From positions 163,148,118-163,212,117 of the forward strand of contig OZ023265.1 in assembly GCA_964006375.1 (NCBI GenBank): DNA of 64,000 bases, in the 5' to 3' direction. This stretch comes from Tillus elongatus (lineage: Eukaryota > Arthropoda > Insecta > Coleoptera > Cleridae). The translations under genes and the position numbers were made by a program. The notes under the pieces were generated by a model that searched no databases, had not been told where the DNA came from, and was given only the letters and a program-made list of their open reading frames with translations. Position 1 is the first letter of the stretch; the number at the start of each line of letters is the position of its first letter. Positions 48,861 to 61,430 of the stretch are shown here, in pieces.

Positions 48861-49860
48861 GTTAATAGAGAGATATCGATGGGAACACTTTCGAAAGAAT
48901 TCTTCAAATGTGCGCGTACTAGAACCTCTAAAAAAGTCTTTAAGGTCTGTGTAAGTTTAAAGTATTAATTTTAGTAATATGCCGGATAATAATAGTGTAC
49001 AATTCACTACTATAGCGCACTTGCTGCATACTAAAAAAATTTTGATACCTTATTCCGAATGGATTTGACAATTTTATTTTGACTAATTTGACGTTTGTCA
49101 TGTTTATGGCAAAATTGCTATATTTTTAGTTTTTTGTAATTCCGGATCGATCTAGAAGGTATTTCAGATCCAGAACGAATATCTGCCTAATTTTGTTTAT
49201 AAATTTAAATTGTATGCACTATTTATAACTTTTATTTGTTCCGAGATTTCATTTTGTAGCTTAGGACGCAGCAAAAGTATTCACTCCTCCATTTCTAAAC
49301 TAGTAAAATCTTAAGACCTCAGATAAAAACTATTTGAACAAAGGCTACAAGAAGCATCCGGATATATGACAAAATATGGCGTATAAGATAAATAAATCGT
49401 TTTGTTGGCTTTAGAAACGGTCATCAGGTGAAGATGCAATTTTAGCTGCAGACAGATTCTGCGAGGGTTTGCGCTGTCATCAGTTTAGTGACGTCGGTGA
49501 TGACGCATACGTCTAAGAATGCGTGAAGAGGAAACTGCGAAAGGATGACGTGTGGTGGCTTTTGTTATTGAAAACAGTAAGTGGCAAGTGGATATTTTCG
49601 TTCTTTGCTTTTAAATGTCTGCGTACCTACTCGTGTTTGTTGCTGCATTCTTATCGTGTTTTGTTGCGGTTTAAAATATCACTACGAAATGCTTTCAAGA
49701 CTTGTCATCTTTACACTTTTGTGTATTTATATCAAATTATATGTAGGTATGTGATAATACTGCAATAAAATAAATCTTTTTGTACAGTAAAGAACATAAC
49801 ATTTTTGATTACCTAATTTTAAATCATAAACGAGATGTTACCTATATTACTGGTTTAAGT
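48861..49860. other. Mostly unassigned; one MITE terminus
   Basis: CTATAGCGCACTTGCTGCAT at about 49011-49031 is another family terminus. The rest, including a slightly GC-richer patch at 49430-49570, shows no supported gene. Confidence 0.45.
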
Positions 49861-50372
<512 letters not shown>

Positions 50373-50463
<91 letters not shown>

Positions 50464-50797
50464 GTATGTATCGCACCGATAACTCAAAAAATAATGGGCC
50501 GATTTTGATAAAATTTGGCATGTACATTCCTTTTGTACGTGGCTTGGATAAGTTCGTTAGTCAGGAAAATCGGACGAGGTTTTCCGGGAAAATTTTGAGT
50601 TTTCATTTGAACAAAAATTTTATCTCAAAAAATAAAAAAGCTATGATAACCAAATTTGGTAGGTAGGTTTACGATATAAAAAGTAAACTATACACAAAAA
50701 TTTAGATTTCTATGTTACAAGAAAAAAAGTTATAATAAAATCTTTGATGCCAGATCATTTCTATGAAAATTCACCACAATTACGCACTTGCTGCGTC
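50373..50797. mobile_element. (TA)n-cored dispersed element, copy 8, half
   Basis: TA array 50373-50450, GTATGTATG run, CACCGATAACTCAAAAAATA, TTTTCCGGGAAAATTTTGAG, and terminus ATTACGCACTTGCTGCGTC. It starts in the TA core, so the (TA)n tract is the breakpoint of this fusion. Confidence 0.78.
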
Positions 50798-51175
50798 TTT
50801 GTTAGTGAATTTAAATTATTATTAAATAGCAGAATTAGGTAAGAATTAATAAACAACCTAAATATTTTCTTACAGGAAGAGTACTTCCACATCATTTCTG
50901 TAACTCCGTTGTGAGTAAAAAATTTCTCATTAAAGAAAGATCTAGTTGATAAAATACAAGAGATTAACAACTAATGGCGTTAAGGTAGATGAATAATAAA
51001 ATCAACTAGTCTACAAAAAGTCCTAATGGATCTAGTACGCTAGGGTAGCGAATTTTAATTTATTGGTTCTTATTAAAAATTATAAATTATTAGTTAGAAA
51101 GGTAATAAAAGTTGAAAAACAAGTAACCATGCAAGTATATCTAGCCCTCTCATAATAACCGTTGTGGCTAACTAT
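50798..51175. other. No gene seen
   Basis: AT-rich spacer upstream of the 305-bp tandem repeat. Confidence 0.45.
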
Positions 51176-51214
51176 ACAAGGAAAAAGGGTTAAGGGCAAA
51201 GCCGCAAGGAGACA

Positions 51215-51259
51215 ACCGCATACACGTGTTTCAAGCTTATTAGCCATCATCAGTACGGT
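51215..51259 (-). ncRNA. Hammerhead ribozyme, family 2, unit 1
   Basis: Minus strand, 5' to 3': ACCGTA (stem I), CTGATGA (core), stem II T-GGCT-AATA-AGCT-T (three Watson-Crick pairs, one G-U, one U/U), GAAAC (core), ACGTGTA with stem III A-U and C-G closing loop ACGT and the cleavage triplet GUA, TGCGGT (stem I, six pairs including one G-U). Predicted cleavage between 51220 and 51221. All invariant core bases are present. Read by eye only. Confidence 0.73.
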
Positions 51260-51519
51260 ATAGCCAGGCGAAGATGGGAACACTCTGGATGAAGATACAA
51301 AAATACACGGAGTCACAACAGGCAACCAGTGCACATTTGCAGCAACATTTGGAAGACCCTCAATCCGAGGGAAATAACCAAAATAGTAACGGAGGCAAAG
51401 AAATCACCTGTGTGAGCATCTAGAGCCCAGGAAGTTATACTAACTATAACAGGATCTATAACACGGCATTTCTGTACCATACAAGGAAAAAGGGTTAAGG
51501 GCAAAACCGCAAGGAGATA

Positions 51520-51564
51520 ACCGCATACACGTGTTTCAAGCTTATTAGCCATCATCAGTACGGT
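51520..51564 (-). ncRNA. Hammerhead ribozyme, family 2, unit 2
   Basis: Identical in core, stems and cleavage triplet to unit 1, exactly 305 bases away. Predicted cleavage between 51525 and 51526. Confidence 0.73.
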
Positions 51565-51844
51565 ATAGCCAGGTGAAGATGGGAACACTCTGGATGAAGA
51601 TGCAAAAATACACGGAGTCACAACAGGCAACCAGTGCACATTTGCAGCAACATTTGGAAGACCCTCAATTCGAGGGGCAACAACCAAAATAGCCACGGAG
51701 GTCTCTCATTTCATTTTTTAAATATTTTTCCAAAGATGATTTTGAGGTTGCCTTGTTTGTGAGTCTTACATAGTAAGCTGCAATATTTTATCATTTTCAA
51801 AAAGTATGGGTACAGCAACCATATATAAGTGTTGAAAAGGGTCT

Positions 51845-52440
51845 GGGTGCAGCAAGTATGTTATGGTAGAAAATTTTCGTAAAAATATTTCAAATGGATA
51901 GCTGAATAAATTTCCAATTAAGCTAGAATATTCAATCTTGAACCATAGTAACACCTATGTAAACGCACCGTGGGTACTAAATTAAAGAAAAATAACATAA
52001 TGAGCTTCGTGGATAACTACAAATTTGTTTTAAAAAACCTTTCTGTTGGTTATTGTTTGCAAAAACTGGATGGGTTAACTAAAACATAACCATCCAAGCA
52101 ATTCATAAGGAAAAATACCTGCCATATTTATAATTTGGCAGGTACATTCCCTTTGTAAATAATTAATTTTTTTTTGAAAAGCTTTTGTAACTTTAATGAA
52201 ATTTGTAACGCAATTTTTGTAAGAGACTTGCAATACTTAGATATTATATCTAAGACCAAATTTTAAATTTCTAGCTCCATATAAAATATAATTTTTTCAA
52301 ATAATCGCTAACTGGGACTCTAAAACCGATCTCCAAGGTCCACTTAAATTTAAAGCATTAGTTTTAATAATATATGCTACTAATAGTGTACAATTCTTAT
52401 GAAAATTCACTACTATAACGCACTTGCTGCGTCCCGAACT
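51845..52440. mobile_element. MITE of the GACGCAGCAAGTGCG family, longer variant
   Basis: Left end GGGTGCAGCAAGTATGTTAT and right end CTATAACGCACTTGCTGCGT pair as inverted repeats about 590 bases apart. AT-rich interior, no coding capacity. Confidence 0.55.
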
Positions 52441-53345
52441 TTTTAATAAATGTGCTAATCTAGTGGTTATACCAGTGTCTCGAGAAGATCTTTGTACTGG
52501 GAGAGTAGCGCCGATGCCAATCACAAAATAGTACATGATGCTATTTCAAGAAACCCCTTCAGTTTTATTATGCAAAATTTACACTGCAGTGATAATTAAA
52601 AAACTATTTTCAAATAAACGCGTAGGTATATTTAAAAGCCATATGCATAATTTATGTAACACTACAATAACTAAAAAAAAAGAGCGGTTTTAATCAAACT
52701 TTTGCAAATGCTTTCCTTTTGTAAATATGTTGGACAATTTGTCAACCAGCTTGATCCAATCAGGTTTTCCTTGAATAATTAATGCTTTATTTATGAAAAT
52801 ATTTGTATCTTGAAAAATAAGAAGTAATTTTATAAGAAATTTGCAGCTTTGAATAGAGAATCAATAAAGCTCTCCAAACAGGTGCCACTCGACCTACCTA
52901 TTCTCGTAATGAAAATTCAGTAATGAAAATGACGGTAACAAAATATTAACTTAATTCTTTTCTAATCTGTAATGCATTAAGAACTCAAAACCTAACAGCA
53001 AGCTGAAAGTAAAGTTCATTGACTGATAATGTAACAATACAAGATCTTCCAATTGCAATCGGAGAATTGCAAAAAAAAATTAAAATTACTTGTGAAACAT
53101 CGTCTGAAGCAGTTGTGCAGTCAAAGCCAACTTTCCAAATAATACATAATCTAAACAGTGTTGTTGCGATAGAAGACAGTTAAAGAAAGTGACAAAGCTG
53201 TTTCATTATTGTACAATAAAGCTAGGAGTTTACATCATATCTCATTTCTAAATAATATATAATTATACACATACACAGCTGGTCGCAAAGTCAATCCAGA
53301 TTTATATAAAGACTAAAATGTCACAGTGTGAGATTTCTCAAATTA
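52441..53345. other. No gene seen
   Basis: AT-rich, with weak traces of the dispersed elements (AATTTGTCAACCAGC-like block near 52740). Nothing supportable. Confidence 0.45.
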
Positions 53346-54940
53346 ATGCAGGTCACTAATGTGCCGGTCGAGCAGTTTTCCACTGTTTTAGCAAGAGGGA
53401 TGTGAGACTTATTGGCCTCATGAACTTTGCCTGGTCTGTTGGACGCCCAGGTTTAGGAATGAATACAACCCTGGCCCGTCTCCATGCCCTCAGAACGTAC
53501 CCCAGAGCCAGGCTGGCCCTTATAATAAGGGTAAGCGCCGGCGCCAGTATATCTATCCCCTGTTGGAGCATGATGGGTATTATCCCGTCAAATCCCGGGG
53601 ATTTGTATGGCTTAAAGCTGTTAATGGCCCATCTGATTTTGCTCCAAGTAACCACCTCTTTAGCGACTGTCCAGTCTACTTTAGATGCCCGCCTATAAGG
53701 CGCCTCTATTTCTGAGTGTTCCCAGTCCGTGGGTGATTGGTTAATTATGTTACAGTCGGGGAAGTGCGTCTGGGGTAAAATTTCCATAGTTTCCTCCCCC
53801 GAGCTTGTAAAGCCTCCTGTGGATGTTCTAAGAGAGCGTAAGTTGGTCTGAGTGCCCTTGGACAGGATCTTGTGAAGTCAAGCACTCTCGGACGTGTTCT
53901 CCACTTCCTCGCAGTGCCTCCTCCACGACTCCTTCTTGGCGTACCTCAGTCTTTTGTTATAAGTCGTTAGGACCTGTCAATATTCATCCCATGCTCCCGA
54001 CCTTTTGGCGGCGTTAAACAACTTACAAACCTGCGTCCTCCTTTATCTGAGGTCCTCGTTCCACAACGGGACGTTCCTGGTGGACTCCCTCTTTTTCAGG
54101 GGGCAGTTGGCGTTATAGGCCGAGGTGATTGCGTGTCGCACTTGGACTGCCGCAATCTCGAGGTCTATGGTACTCTTAACCCCACGCAGTTACACTGCTA
54201 GGTCTGCCCTGTAGGCTTTGCAGTCCGCCTTGCGGGGGTCCTGGTACCATACCGTTTGTCTTTCAACGTTGGCGCTTTCAAACCGGATGTATCTGTGGTC
54301 TGAGCTACTCACTTCCTCAGACACAGCCCAGTTCCTAACAAAGTCACCCAGAAACTGGATGAAAACTGTTAGATCTAAAACTTCCTCACGCCGTGTTGTG
54401 ACGAGGGTCGGTTTATCACCTCTATTCAATATGTCTAAATTAAATTTCATAAAGAATTGTAAAAGTACCGCACCTCTAGAATTTGTGTCCGAGCTTCCCC
54501 ACAACTCATGGTGCGCGTTCGCATCCATGCCGATGATGGTCTGCCACCTACCTGCTCTGCTACCCACCATTAGCTGCTCCAATTTCTTGGGTGGAGGAGG
54601 GTCCGTGCTGTCCGCTGGCAGATTGGCTGATCCGGCAGTAATGTCCCTCGGCCCAGCCGCTCATTCACATCAGATTTTGATCGTTGCCAGGTCCCTGGAA
54701 CAGAAATTCATTAAAAGCAGAAACTCTATCCCTTCACTGACAAAAATGCAGGCCCTCGGGTTCTCACTGGATCTGCTGAAGATGAGCTTTCCAGCAGCTG
54801 CGCCGAGTCCCTTGATCTCACCTTTATAGGAGTACGGTTCCTGTATGAGTGCCACATCCGTGTTCCTCAAAGCCATAAGTAGTCCGGCCGTGGCTGCCCT
54901 ACTGTGTTGGAGGTTGACTAGAAAAACCTAAGTCCCATCA
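53346..54940 (-). mobile_element. I/R1-like non-LTR retrotransposon, endonuclease and start of reverse transcriptase
   Basis: From the 5' side: FLVNLQHSRAATAGLMALRN, TDVALIQEPYSYKG, IIGMDANAHHELWGSSDTNS, RREEVLDLTVF, SEEVSSSDHRYIRF (a complete set of R1/I-type endonuclease motifs), a degraded linker, then SFKPYKSPGFDGIIPIMLQQ, RRARVVFIPKPGRPT and FMRPISLTSLLLK of the reverse transcriptase fingers. The copy stops there, before the palm. Loss of the 3' end is not explained by 5' truncation during reverse transcription, so a later deletion or rearrangement is likely. Several frameshifts. Confidence 0.87.
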
Positions 54941-55054
54941 ACCCCCGATTGCTCCCCAGTGGGCGAAGACGTGAGACCTCTAGAGTCCGCGGACGCTGCC
55001 GTCCCCTGGCTCGTCTCCGTTTCCGGAATAGACTCAAGGCACGAGTCTGTAGCC

Positions 55055-55055
<1 letters not shown>

Positions 55056-55148
<93 letters not shown>
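55056..55148. repeat. (TA)n microsatellite
   Basis: Pure TA array just upstream of the endonuclease frame. Confidence 0.97.
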
Positions 55149-55151
<3 letters not shown>

Positions 55152-55600
55152 CTTCATGTTGTTCCCACAAGAATGGGGGAAATACTGTCCACATCATCAG
55201 AACCCCCTGTGTGGTGCAAGGCGGGTTACTCTGGAGGTTTGCTCGGTACTCCAGAGGTTCCGTTCACGACACCATCCCGCTGGTGCCATCCATCCCTAGG
55301 CACGGGTCACGTGACACCGTAGATTGGGGGAGTTCTTTCGACCTCCACGTCTAGATCCACCATGTTTAGTTATCAGCAGGGTCACCTCGTGCAGGAGGCG
55401 GCTCTTCACCGCGCATGACGGTCTTTGGGAAAGCTTCATCGGAAGCTTATGTTGTTGTTTCCCCTTCCTCAGCTTGCTCCCTGGAGTCCTTTGGCCCAGG
55501 ACTCCTCAACCCCTAAAGGACACTTACTTCAAAGAAAGGGAAGAGGTAAACTAAGAAGGAAACTTCTGGAAAACCAGATCCAATTGATGAGGTGCTGAAA
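55149..55600 (-). other. GC-rich stretch, possible ORF1 or 5' UTR remnant of the LINE
   Basis: Markedly GC-richer than the surroundings and adjacent to the 5' side of the I/R1-like element. No Cys-His knuckle or other ORF1 motif was recognised, so this is only positional. Confidence 0.3.
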
Positions 55601-55879
55601 GCTGCTGGCGACGAACAGTCACGCTTGCGAAGACAGGGCGAAATCGCCGTTAGACTAATAATAGTAATAATAATATTTTTTTACACTTTAACGTCGGTCT
55701 ATTTTCGCGATTATGGCCCATCACCAACTCCAGGGAGCAATTTCACCCAACTCTCCTGGAAAATTTGCCGAACCCCTGCCTTCCTGTAGGGAGGGTTGGG
55801 ATTTACATCCCCTCCGAAGGGCGTTCAACTTGCTCAAATACAATGCCACAACCTCGGTTGATGTTAATTTTACAGTATG

Positions 55880-55965
55880 TACGGAAAAGTGACAGTGGAA
55901 CCCTGGGAATCTCACCCAGTACCTTTCAGATCAGAGGCACACGTTCTTACCTCATTTAGTATAAA
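55880..55965 (-). repeat. tRNA-like SINE fragment
   Basis: Minus strand GGTAAGAACGTGTGCCTCTG resembles D-arm/A-box sequence and CTGGGTGAGATTCCCAG is a perfect T-arm-like hairpin with a 7-base loop (GATTCC as B box). A related copy is at 59866-59965. No intact acceptor stem. Confidence 0.5.
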
Positions 55966-56113
55966 ATTTGATTAAAAAAATTATAATCAGATTTTGTGTT
56001 TTTGAGGCATTAAACTTAACTAGATTTGCAAAGTTCAAAGTGCGAAATCAGTAAGTGAAGAGTGAAACCTGTGATGAGCACTAATGAGTACACTAGGAGA
56101 AGCCAAATCAACA

Positions 56114-56194
56114 CCATCTATTTATATTGCTTCTTAAGCAATAAAGATACAATACACAGAAAATGTGCCTAAGAAGCAATATAAATAGATGGTA
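56114..56194. repeat. 81-bp hairpin with 24-bp inverted ends
   Basis: CCATCTATTTATATTGCTTC with its extension TTA at the left and the exact reverse complement at 56171-56194, around a 33-base loop. It interrupts the family 3 repeat and may be a very small MITE. Confidence 0.7.
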
Positions 56195-56224
56195 TTGTGA
56201 AGGTAGTTAGAATTTTTCATCCTC

Positions 56225-56235
56225 TGATGACGCTA
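56225..56235. repeat. 11-bp target-site duplication TGATGACGCTA
   Basis: Identical to 58646-58656 and matching the uninterrupted family 3 repeat, which defines both ends of the inserted LINE. Confidence 0.85.
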
Positions 56236-56328
56236 GTAGTAGTAGTAGCAGTGGTGGGGAGGCCAACGCCAAGCAAGTAGGCCACCATGGGCCCTTTTTC
56301 CCAACCCCAGCAACCCAGCAACCATGCT

Positions 56329-57654
56329 CTACTCTTCCTCGGTTCCGTCGCCAAACCGCCTCGACCTCGAAATGAAGGCCGTGACGGTCTTCAATTGGAC
56401 GGTACTTACCTGATTCCTCTGCAGAGTCCTCGATCCGAACCATTCTGCTCGAAGACTCCCAAAAGCCTCGCATTCACACAGGTAGTGGTAGGACCTTTCT
56501 TCATCCTCGCCGCATTCCTGGCAAATGGGATCTCTCTCTACGCCTATCAATGTGAGGTGTCTTTTAGGGGCGCAGTGGCCTGTCAGCACCCCAAGGATGC
56601 GGCGAAGCGTAAATCGACTCCTTCCGAGTAGCCAGACAGCTTTATCTCTGTCCGGCCCCTCCACGAAGTCCCTCGCCTGCCTGCAGCCACCAACCGACCC
56701 CCAGTGCCTCCCCATTGCTTCCTCGGTCCACCTGTCTAAGGCGACAGAGACTGTCTTCCTACTTATGCCTATCGCAGACTCCGGGCCACAGAACGGCCGC
56801 CGGGAACCGAGTCTTGCGAGATTATTCGCCACCTCATTCCCCGCTACGCCACAGTGTCCCGGAACCCACACCAGTTGCACCTCCTTCGTCCTGGCTAGTC
56901 CTCTGGGGCCGTCAGCGCACTCCTGAACCAGTGTTGACCTGATTCTGGTCGCGCAGACTGCCCGGAGGACCGCCTGGCTATCCGAGCAGATGTACACACA
57001 TTTCTCGGGACTCCTCTTCACATCCTGTCTATTGGCCACAGACAGGATAGCATACACCTCTGTTTCGAATGCCGTGGCATATGCGCCAAGAGCATAGCTC
57101 TCGCGCACCCCCAGGCCCTCGATGTATATTCCTTCCCCGGAGGATTGTTGGTCCTCCAGCCGCGATCCGTCGGTGAAACAGACCAGGCTTGCGGGCTGGA
57201 ATGCAACCTCACTTTTCCTCCACTGATCCCTACTGGGGATCCTGAGGGTGTATGGCCTAGTCAACTTAATATCATCCTCGGCATCCCGCACCTTTATGGC
57301 GGAAATCGGAAGTTCCTTTTCCACCTCCTTGGCGACTCTTGCATGCCCTATTACTGCTCCCTCTCCGCACCAGTTTCCTGAATCCCGCATTCTAAGATGC
57401 GACGCCATAGCCACCCTTCTGATACAGATGGGAAGCGGTGGCAGCATCAACAGGACCTCTAGCGCGGCTGAGGGTGTCGTCCTCATAGCGCCTGTGATAC
57501 CCAGGATTGCCAGCCTTTGGAGTTTGGCCAGCTTCCTGCTGGTAGTTTGGTTCACACCACACCACCAGACCAACGCCATATAGAGGATTCTCGGCCTGAC
57601 GATCGCAGTGTAGATCCAATGAAGGATCCGATGATTAAGTCCCCAGGTCCACAC
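56329..57654 (-). pseudogene. LINE copy B, RNase H and C-terminal region (441 codons, open)
   Basis: RNase H removes the RNA strand from the hybrid. Its catalytic positions are all visible: VCFTDGSRLEDQQSSG (Asp), FETEVYAILSVA (Glu), VYICSDSQAVLRAV (Asp), LVWVPGHCGVAGNEVANNLA (His region and Asn/Asp). The C-terminal segment has VERDPICQECGEDEERSYHY followed by LCEC, a CCHC-like finger. The upstream LVWWCGVNQTTSRKLAKLQR belongs to the thumb. The frame is open, but the element as a whole is truncated and cannot be autonomous. Confidence 0.9.
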
Positions 57655-57907
57655 GACGCAACTGCCAGAGGGTCGCTACTCTCTTCCTCACTACTCGTTC
57701 TATTTGCGACCCCCATCTTAGTTTGGGGTCCAGGATCACCCCCAGATATTTGACCTCCCGCACTAAAGCTAAAGGTTTTCCAAACATCACGGGCGCCCTG
57801 AACCCCTCTACCTTCCTCTTCTTGGTAAATAGGATCATCTCCGTCTTCGCCGGCTCTACGGAGAGTCCCTGCTCACCACACCACCTTTCGATTATGCTAC
57901 AGGAAGC

Positions 57908-58645
57908 CTACATACACTCACAGACGACGCCGAGGAATTTGCCGGTGACTAAGACCAGCCCATCATCAGCGTACGCCTGGGCGTAGAAGCCATTCTCAGA
58001 GAGTCGCTCCAAGAGGCCGTCCATGACCAGACACCATAGATGAGGCGAAAGGCAGCTGCCCTGAGGACAGCCGCCCGTCACCTCAACGTCAAGTTCTCGG
58101 CCCCTCAAGGTCAGAGAAACTCTCCTGTCCTCCAGCATGCTCGCCACCCAGCTTATTAGGGACCTCGGCGTTCCCCTCTCCTGTAGGGCGACACAGACCG
58201 TATCCGTCCTTGCCTTATCGAAGGCCCCCTCCACATCATAGAGCGCAGCTAATGTGCTCTCCCCGTGGTGTAGGGCCCTTTCCACCTTCCGCGTCACAGC
58301 GTGGAGCGCGGTCTCCTTTGATTTCCCCCGCTGGTACGCGTGCTGACCTTTGTGGAAGGGATGATCCTTGAGGATCCCTCCCAACATAAACCTATCTACT
58401 AACTTTTCTAATGCCTTGAGTAGGAAGGATGTTAGGCTGATTAGCCTGTACGCCTTGGCCAGCGTGTAGTCCTCCCTTCCCGGTTTGGGAATGAAGACCC
58501 CCCTAACCCGACGCCTGGCCTTTGGGACGTAGCCCCACGCCAGGCTGGCCCGAAAAACCTCCCTTATGTTGGGAAGCAGTATATCCAGGCCCCTCTGGAG
58601 CAGGGCCGGAAAAATTCCATCACAGCCTGCGGATTTGAATGACGC
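57908..58645 (-). pseudogene. LINE copy B, reverse transcriptase
   Basis: Fingers and palm with ALYDVEGAFDKARTD (first catalytic Asp), GGCPQGSCLSPHLWCLVMDG and AYADDGLVLV (two catalytic Asp). The frame 58387-57908 is open; the fingers upstream are in another frame. Confidence 0.88.
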
Positions 58646-58740
58646 TGATGACGCTAACTTTATTAGTGAAACGTTCGTCAGATCTTAAAAAAGATGTGTT
58701 GTGGTGATTTGGGCTCTCCAAGTGTACTTATACGTGAGAA
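58646..58740 (+). repeat. Family 3 hairpin repeat, right half
   Basis: TGATGACGCTAACTTTATTA, GTGAAACGTTCGTCAG, then GTGTTGTGGTGATTTGGGCT and CCAAGTGTACTTATA. Joined to 56060-56235 it restores one full repeat with CTGATGA ... GAAAC ... GTC in order on the plus strand. Confidence 0.75.
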
Positions 58741-59454
58741 ACCAGGTTATATTTTAGAAAGTTTGTTTGCTGGTTTCTCATTGATTCGAAGGGGACGTTT
58801 AGTTATATTATCTTAATTTTGACAAACATTGTAAAATCTGATAACTCTACTATTTCGACCAGCCTGTACGTGTTAGAATGTTCTCTAATAAATCTAAGTA
58901 AAGAAGCGAGCATTTGCAGTAATAGTAGCTACTTTCTCCGAGGTCATTCGCCTTCTCCGGGTATTATTGACCTACGACAATCCGATTGCAGCTTCGTCTG
59001 TAAATCTTTCATTTATTTATTAATGGGATTATATAAACACAGGCAATTATGCAGAAAAATATAAAATAATTATACAGTTTTTGTTTTATTAACCTGCGGT
59101 ATGAGGTTTCTCTACAAGTAGATTCATAATTTCACTTTGCTGTTACATAAGGCTCTTTCTTCTGGACTTAGGAATTTCATTTTAGAGATTGTCGTGAATG
59201 TAATCAAGGTGTAATTTTACTAATTACAATTTGCTTCTCGGATTTGGAATCCTAAGAAATAAAGCATGATTAAGGAATTTTAAAAAGTCCTTTCTATTAC
59301 AATATACGAAAGATGTTATTTTCCAAATTCATTTTTTTAAGTTTTGACAGTGATATGCCCATGTAAACTTATTTACTTTGCTTCTGATACACCTACCTAC
59401 CTTTATGGATATTTTGATTTGAATGGGGGGGGGGGGGGGGGATTATACATAAGA
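58741..59454. other. No gene seen; poly-G run
   Basis: AT-rich, no supported gene. A run of about 17 G occurs at 59425-59441. Confidence 0.45.
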
Positions 59455-59486
59455 ATTTCGGGACGCAGCAAGTGTCGTTATGGTAG
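59455..59486. repeat. MITE terminus of the GACGCAGCAAGTGCG family
   Basis: GGGACGCAGCAAGTGTCGTT with one inserted base, directly adjoining the hammerhead repeat; a reverse terminus occurs at 60066-60100, so the two may bracket 59455-60105. Confidence 0.5.
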
Positions 59487-59865
59487 TCAATTTTATAGTG
59501 AGATGGACGACAGTGTCGCCATCGGTGGCGTAGACAGGTAATACGTTGTCAGGGAAGCCCTAATAAACACCAAGTGTTATATAAATAGAGACTGTATACA
59601 ACTAACTAAACGATTTAAAAAATCGCTAGCCCTGCTACTTTCTTCGCTAATTAGGGACCATATATCTATATAAGGCCAGGTGTATTCCAACTATAATTGG
59701 AAACAGATACCGGTTTCGTTCTTATTAGAGTTCATCAGTGCGCCATACCAAATTATATCCAGAATACACCCAACAGCAAGTTCGGCTAAAGGTAGCCAGC
59801 CTCGTAGACCATAGTGAGATGGACGACAGCGTCGCTATCGGTGGCGTAGACAGGTAATACGTTGT
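59487..59865 (-). repeat. Diverged copy of the 318-bp hammerhead repeat, more than one unit
   Basis: AGTGAGATGGACGACAGTGT at 59497 recurs at 59814 (offset about 317). The unit also has ATAGAGACTGTATACAACTA and ATAAGGCCAGGTGTATTCCA, parallel to the 24.7-kb array. It carries one hammerhead core. Confidence 0.75.
59702..59746 (-). ncRNA. Hammerhead motif, family 1, diverged unit
   Basis: Minus strand GGCGCA, CTGATGA, ACTCTAATAAGAAC, GAAAC, CGGTA, TCTG. The core bases are intact and GUA fits NUH, but stems I and II carry several mismatches. Predicted cleavage between 59707 and 59708, if any. Confidence 0.4.
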
Positions 59866-59965
59866 TGATGTTAATGTTGTACTGGAAAAGTGAAAGGCGA
59901 ACCCTGGACGCCAAGCCGGTACCCTTCGGTTCAGAGGTACACGCAACAATACAGTTAGTTTGATT
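59866..59965 (-). repeat. tRNA-like SINE fragment, second copy
   Basis: Minus strand GCGTGTACCTCTGAACCGAA and GGTACCGGCTTGGCGTCCAG parallel the copy at 55880-55965, including the flanking GTTGATGTTAAT segment shared by both. Confidence 0.5.
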
Positions 59966-60179
59966 AAATATGGTATTGTTTGGCCTATATAGATTATACT
60001 GGTGAGCAAATTTGATGCCTGCTTTCTTTAAAAAACACATATTTGCTATTAAAAACATTTTTATGAAAATTCACCACCAAAACGCACTTTCTGCGTTGAG
60101 AATTTTTTTTAATTTTGAAGACAAAACACTGTAATTCAAAGAATACAGAAAATATTGGCACGGAGTTTGTTTTATATTA

Positions 60180-61430
<1,251 letters not shown>

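Larger units (their letters stand above)
51176..51701 (-). repeat. 305-bp tandem repeat with hammerhead ribozymes, 1.7 units
   Basis: CAAGGAAAAAGGGTTAAGGG at 51177 recurs at 51482, and AAATACACGGAGTCACAACA at 51301 recurs at 51606, both offset by exactly 305. Unit 2 stops at about 51701. The long minus-strand open frames across it (with YTVLMMANKLETRVCG) arise from this repeat and are not treated as proteins. Each unit has one complete hammerhead motif, so self-cleavage of a minus-strand transcript would release a 305-nt monomer. Confidence 0.85.
56060..56235 (-). repeat. Family 3 hairpin repeat, left half, split by the LINE at 56236
   Basis: AGTACACTAGGAGAAGCCAA and, after a small hairpin insertion, CATCCTCTGATGACGCTA. 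The second half resumes at 58646. Confidence 0.7.
56236..58645 (-). mobile_element. I/R1-like non-LTR retrotransposon, copy B, 5'-truncated
   Basis: Flanked by an 11-bp duplication and ending in a (CTA)n tail (56236-56249, seen as AGT repeats). From its 5' side: SAGCDGIFPALLQRGLDILL, VRGVFIPKPGREDYTLAKAY, HPFHKGQHAYQRGKSKETAL, CPQGSCLSPHLWCLVMDGLL, AYADDGLVLVTGKFL, MILFTKKRKVEGFRAPVMFG, then a 441-codon open frame (57654-56329) with RNase H and a C-terminal Cys-His finger. Closest to copy A at 20538 and better preserved. Confidence 0.93.

Noticed and set aside
49425..49465. CTGATGA on the minus strand near 49434 as another hammerhead
   Set aside because: The GAAA half is missing (CAAAAC) and no stem I or stem II can be drawn.
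49523..49768. 81-codon frame after the GC-richer patch as a host exon
   Set aside because: No domain, no splice sites of quality, and hydrophobic low-complexity translation.
51080..51696. Two minus-strand frames sharing YTVLMMANKLETRVCG
   Set aside because: The shared protein text is only the translation of the 305-bp tandem repeat and its hammerhead motif, repeated because the DNA is repeated.
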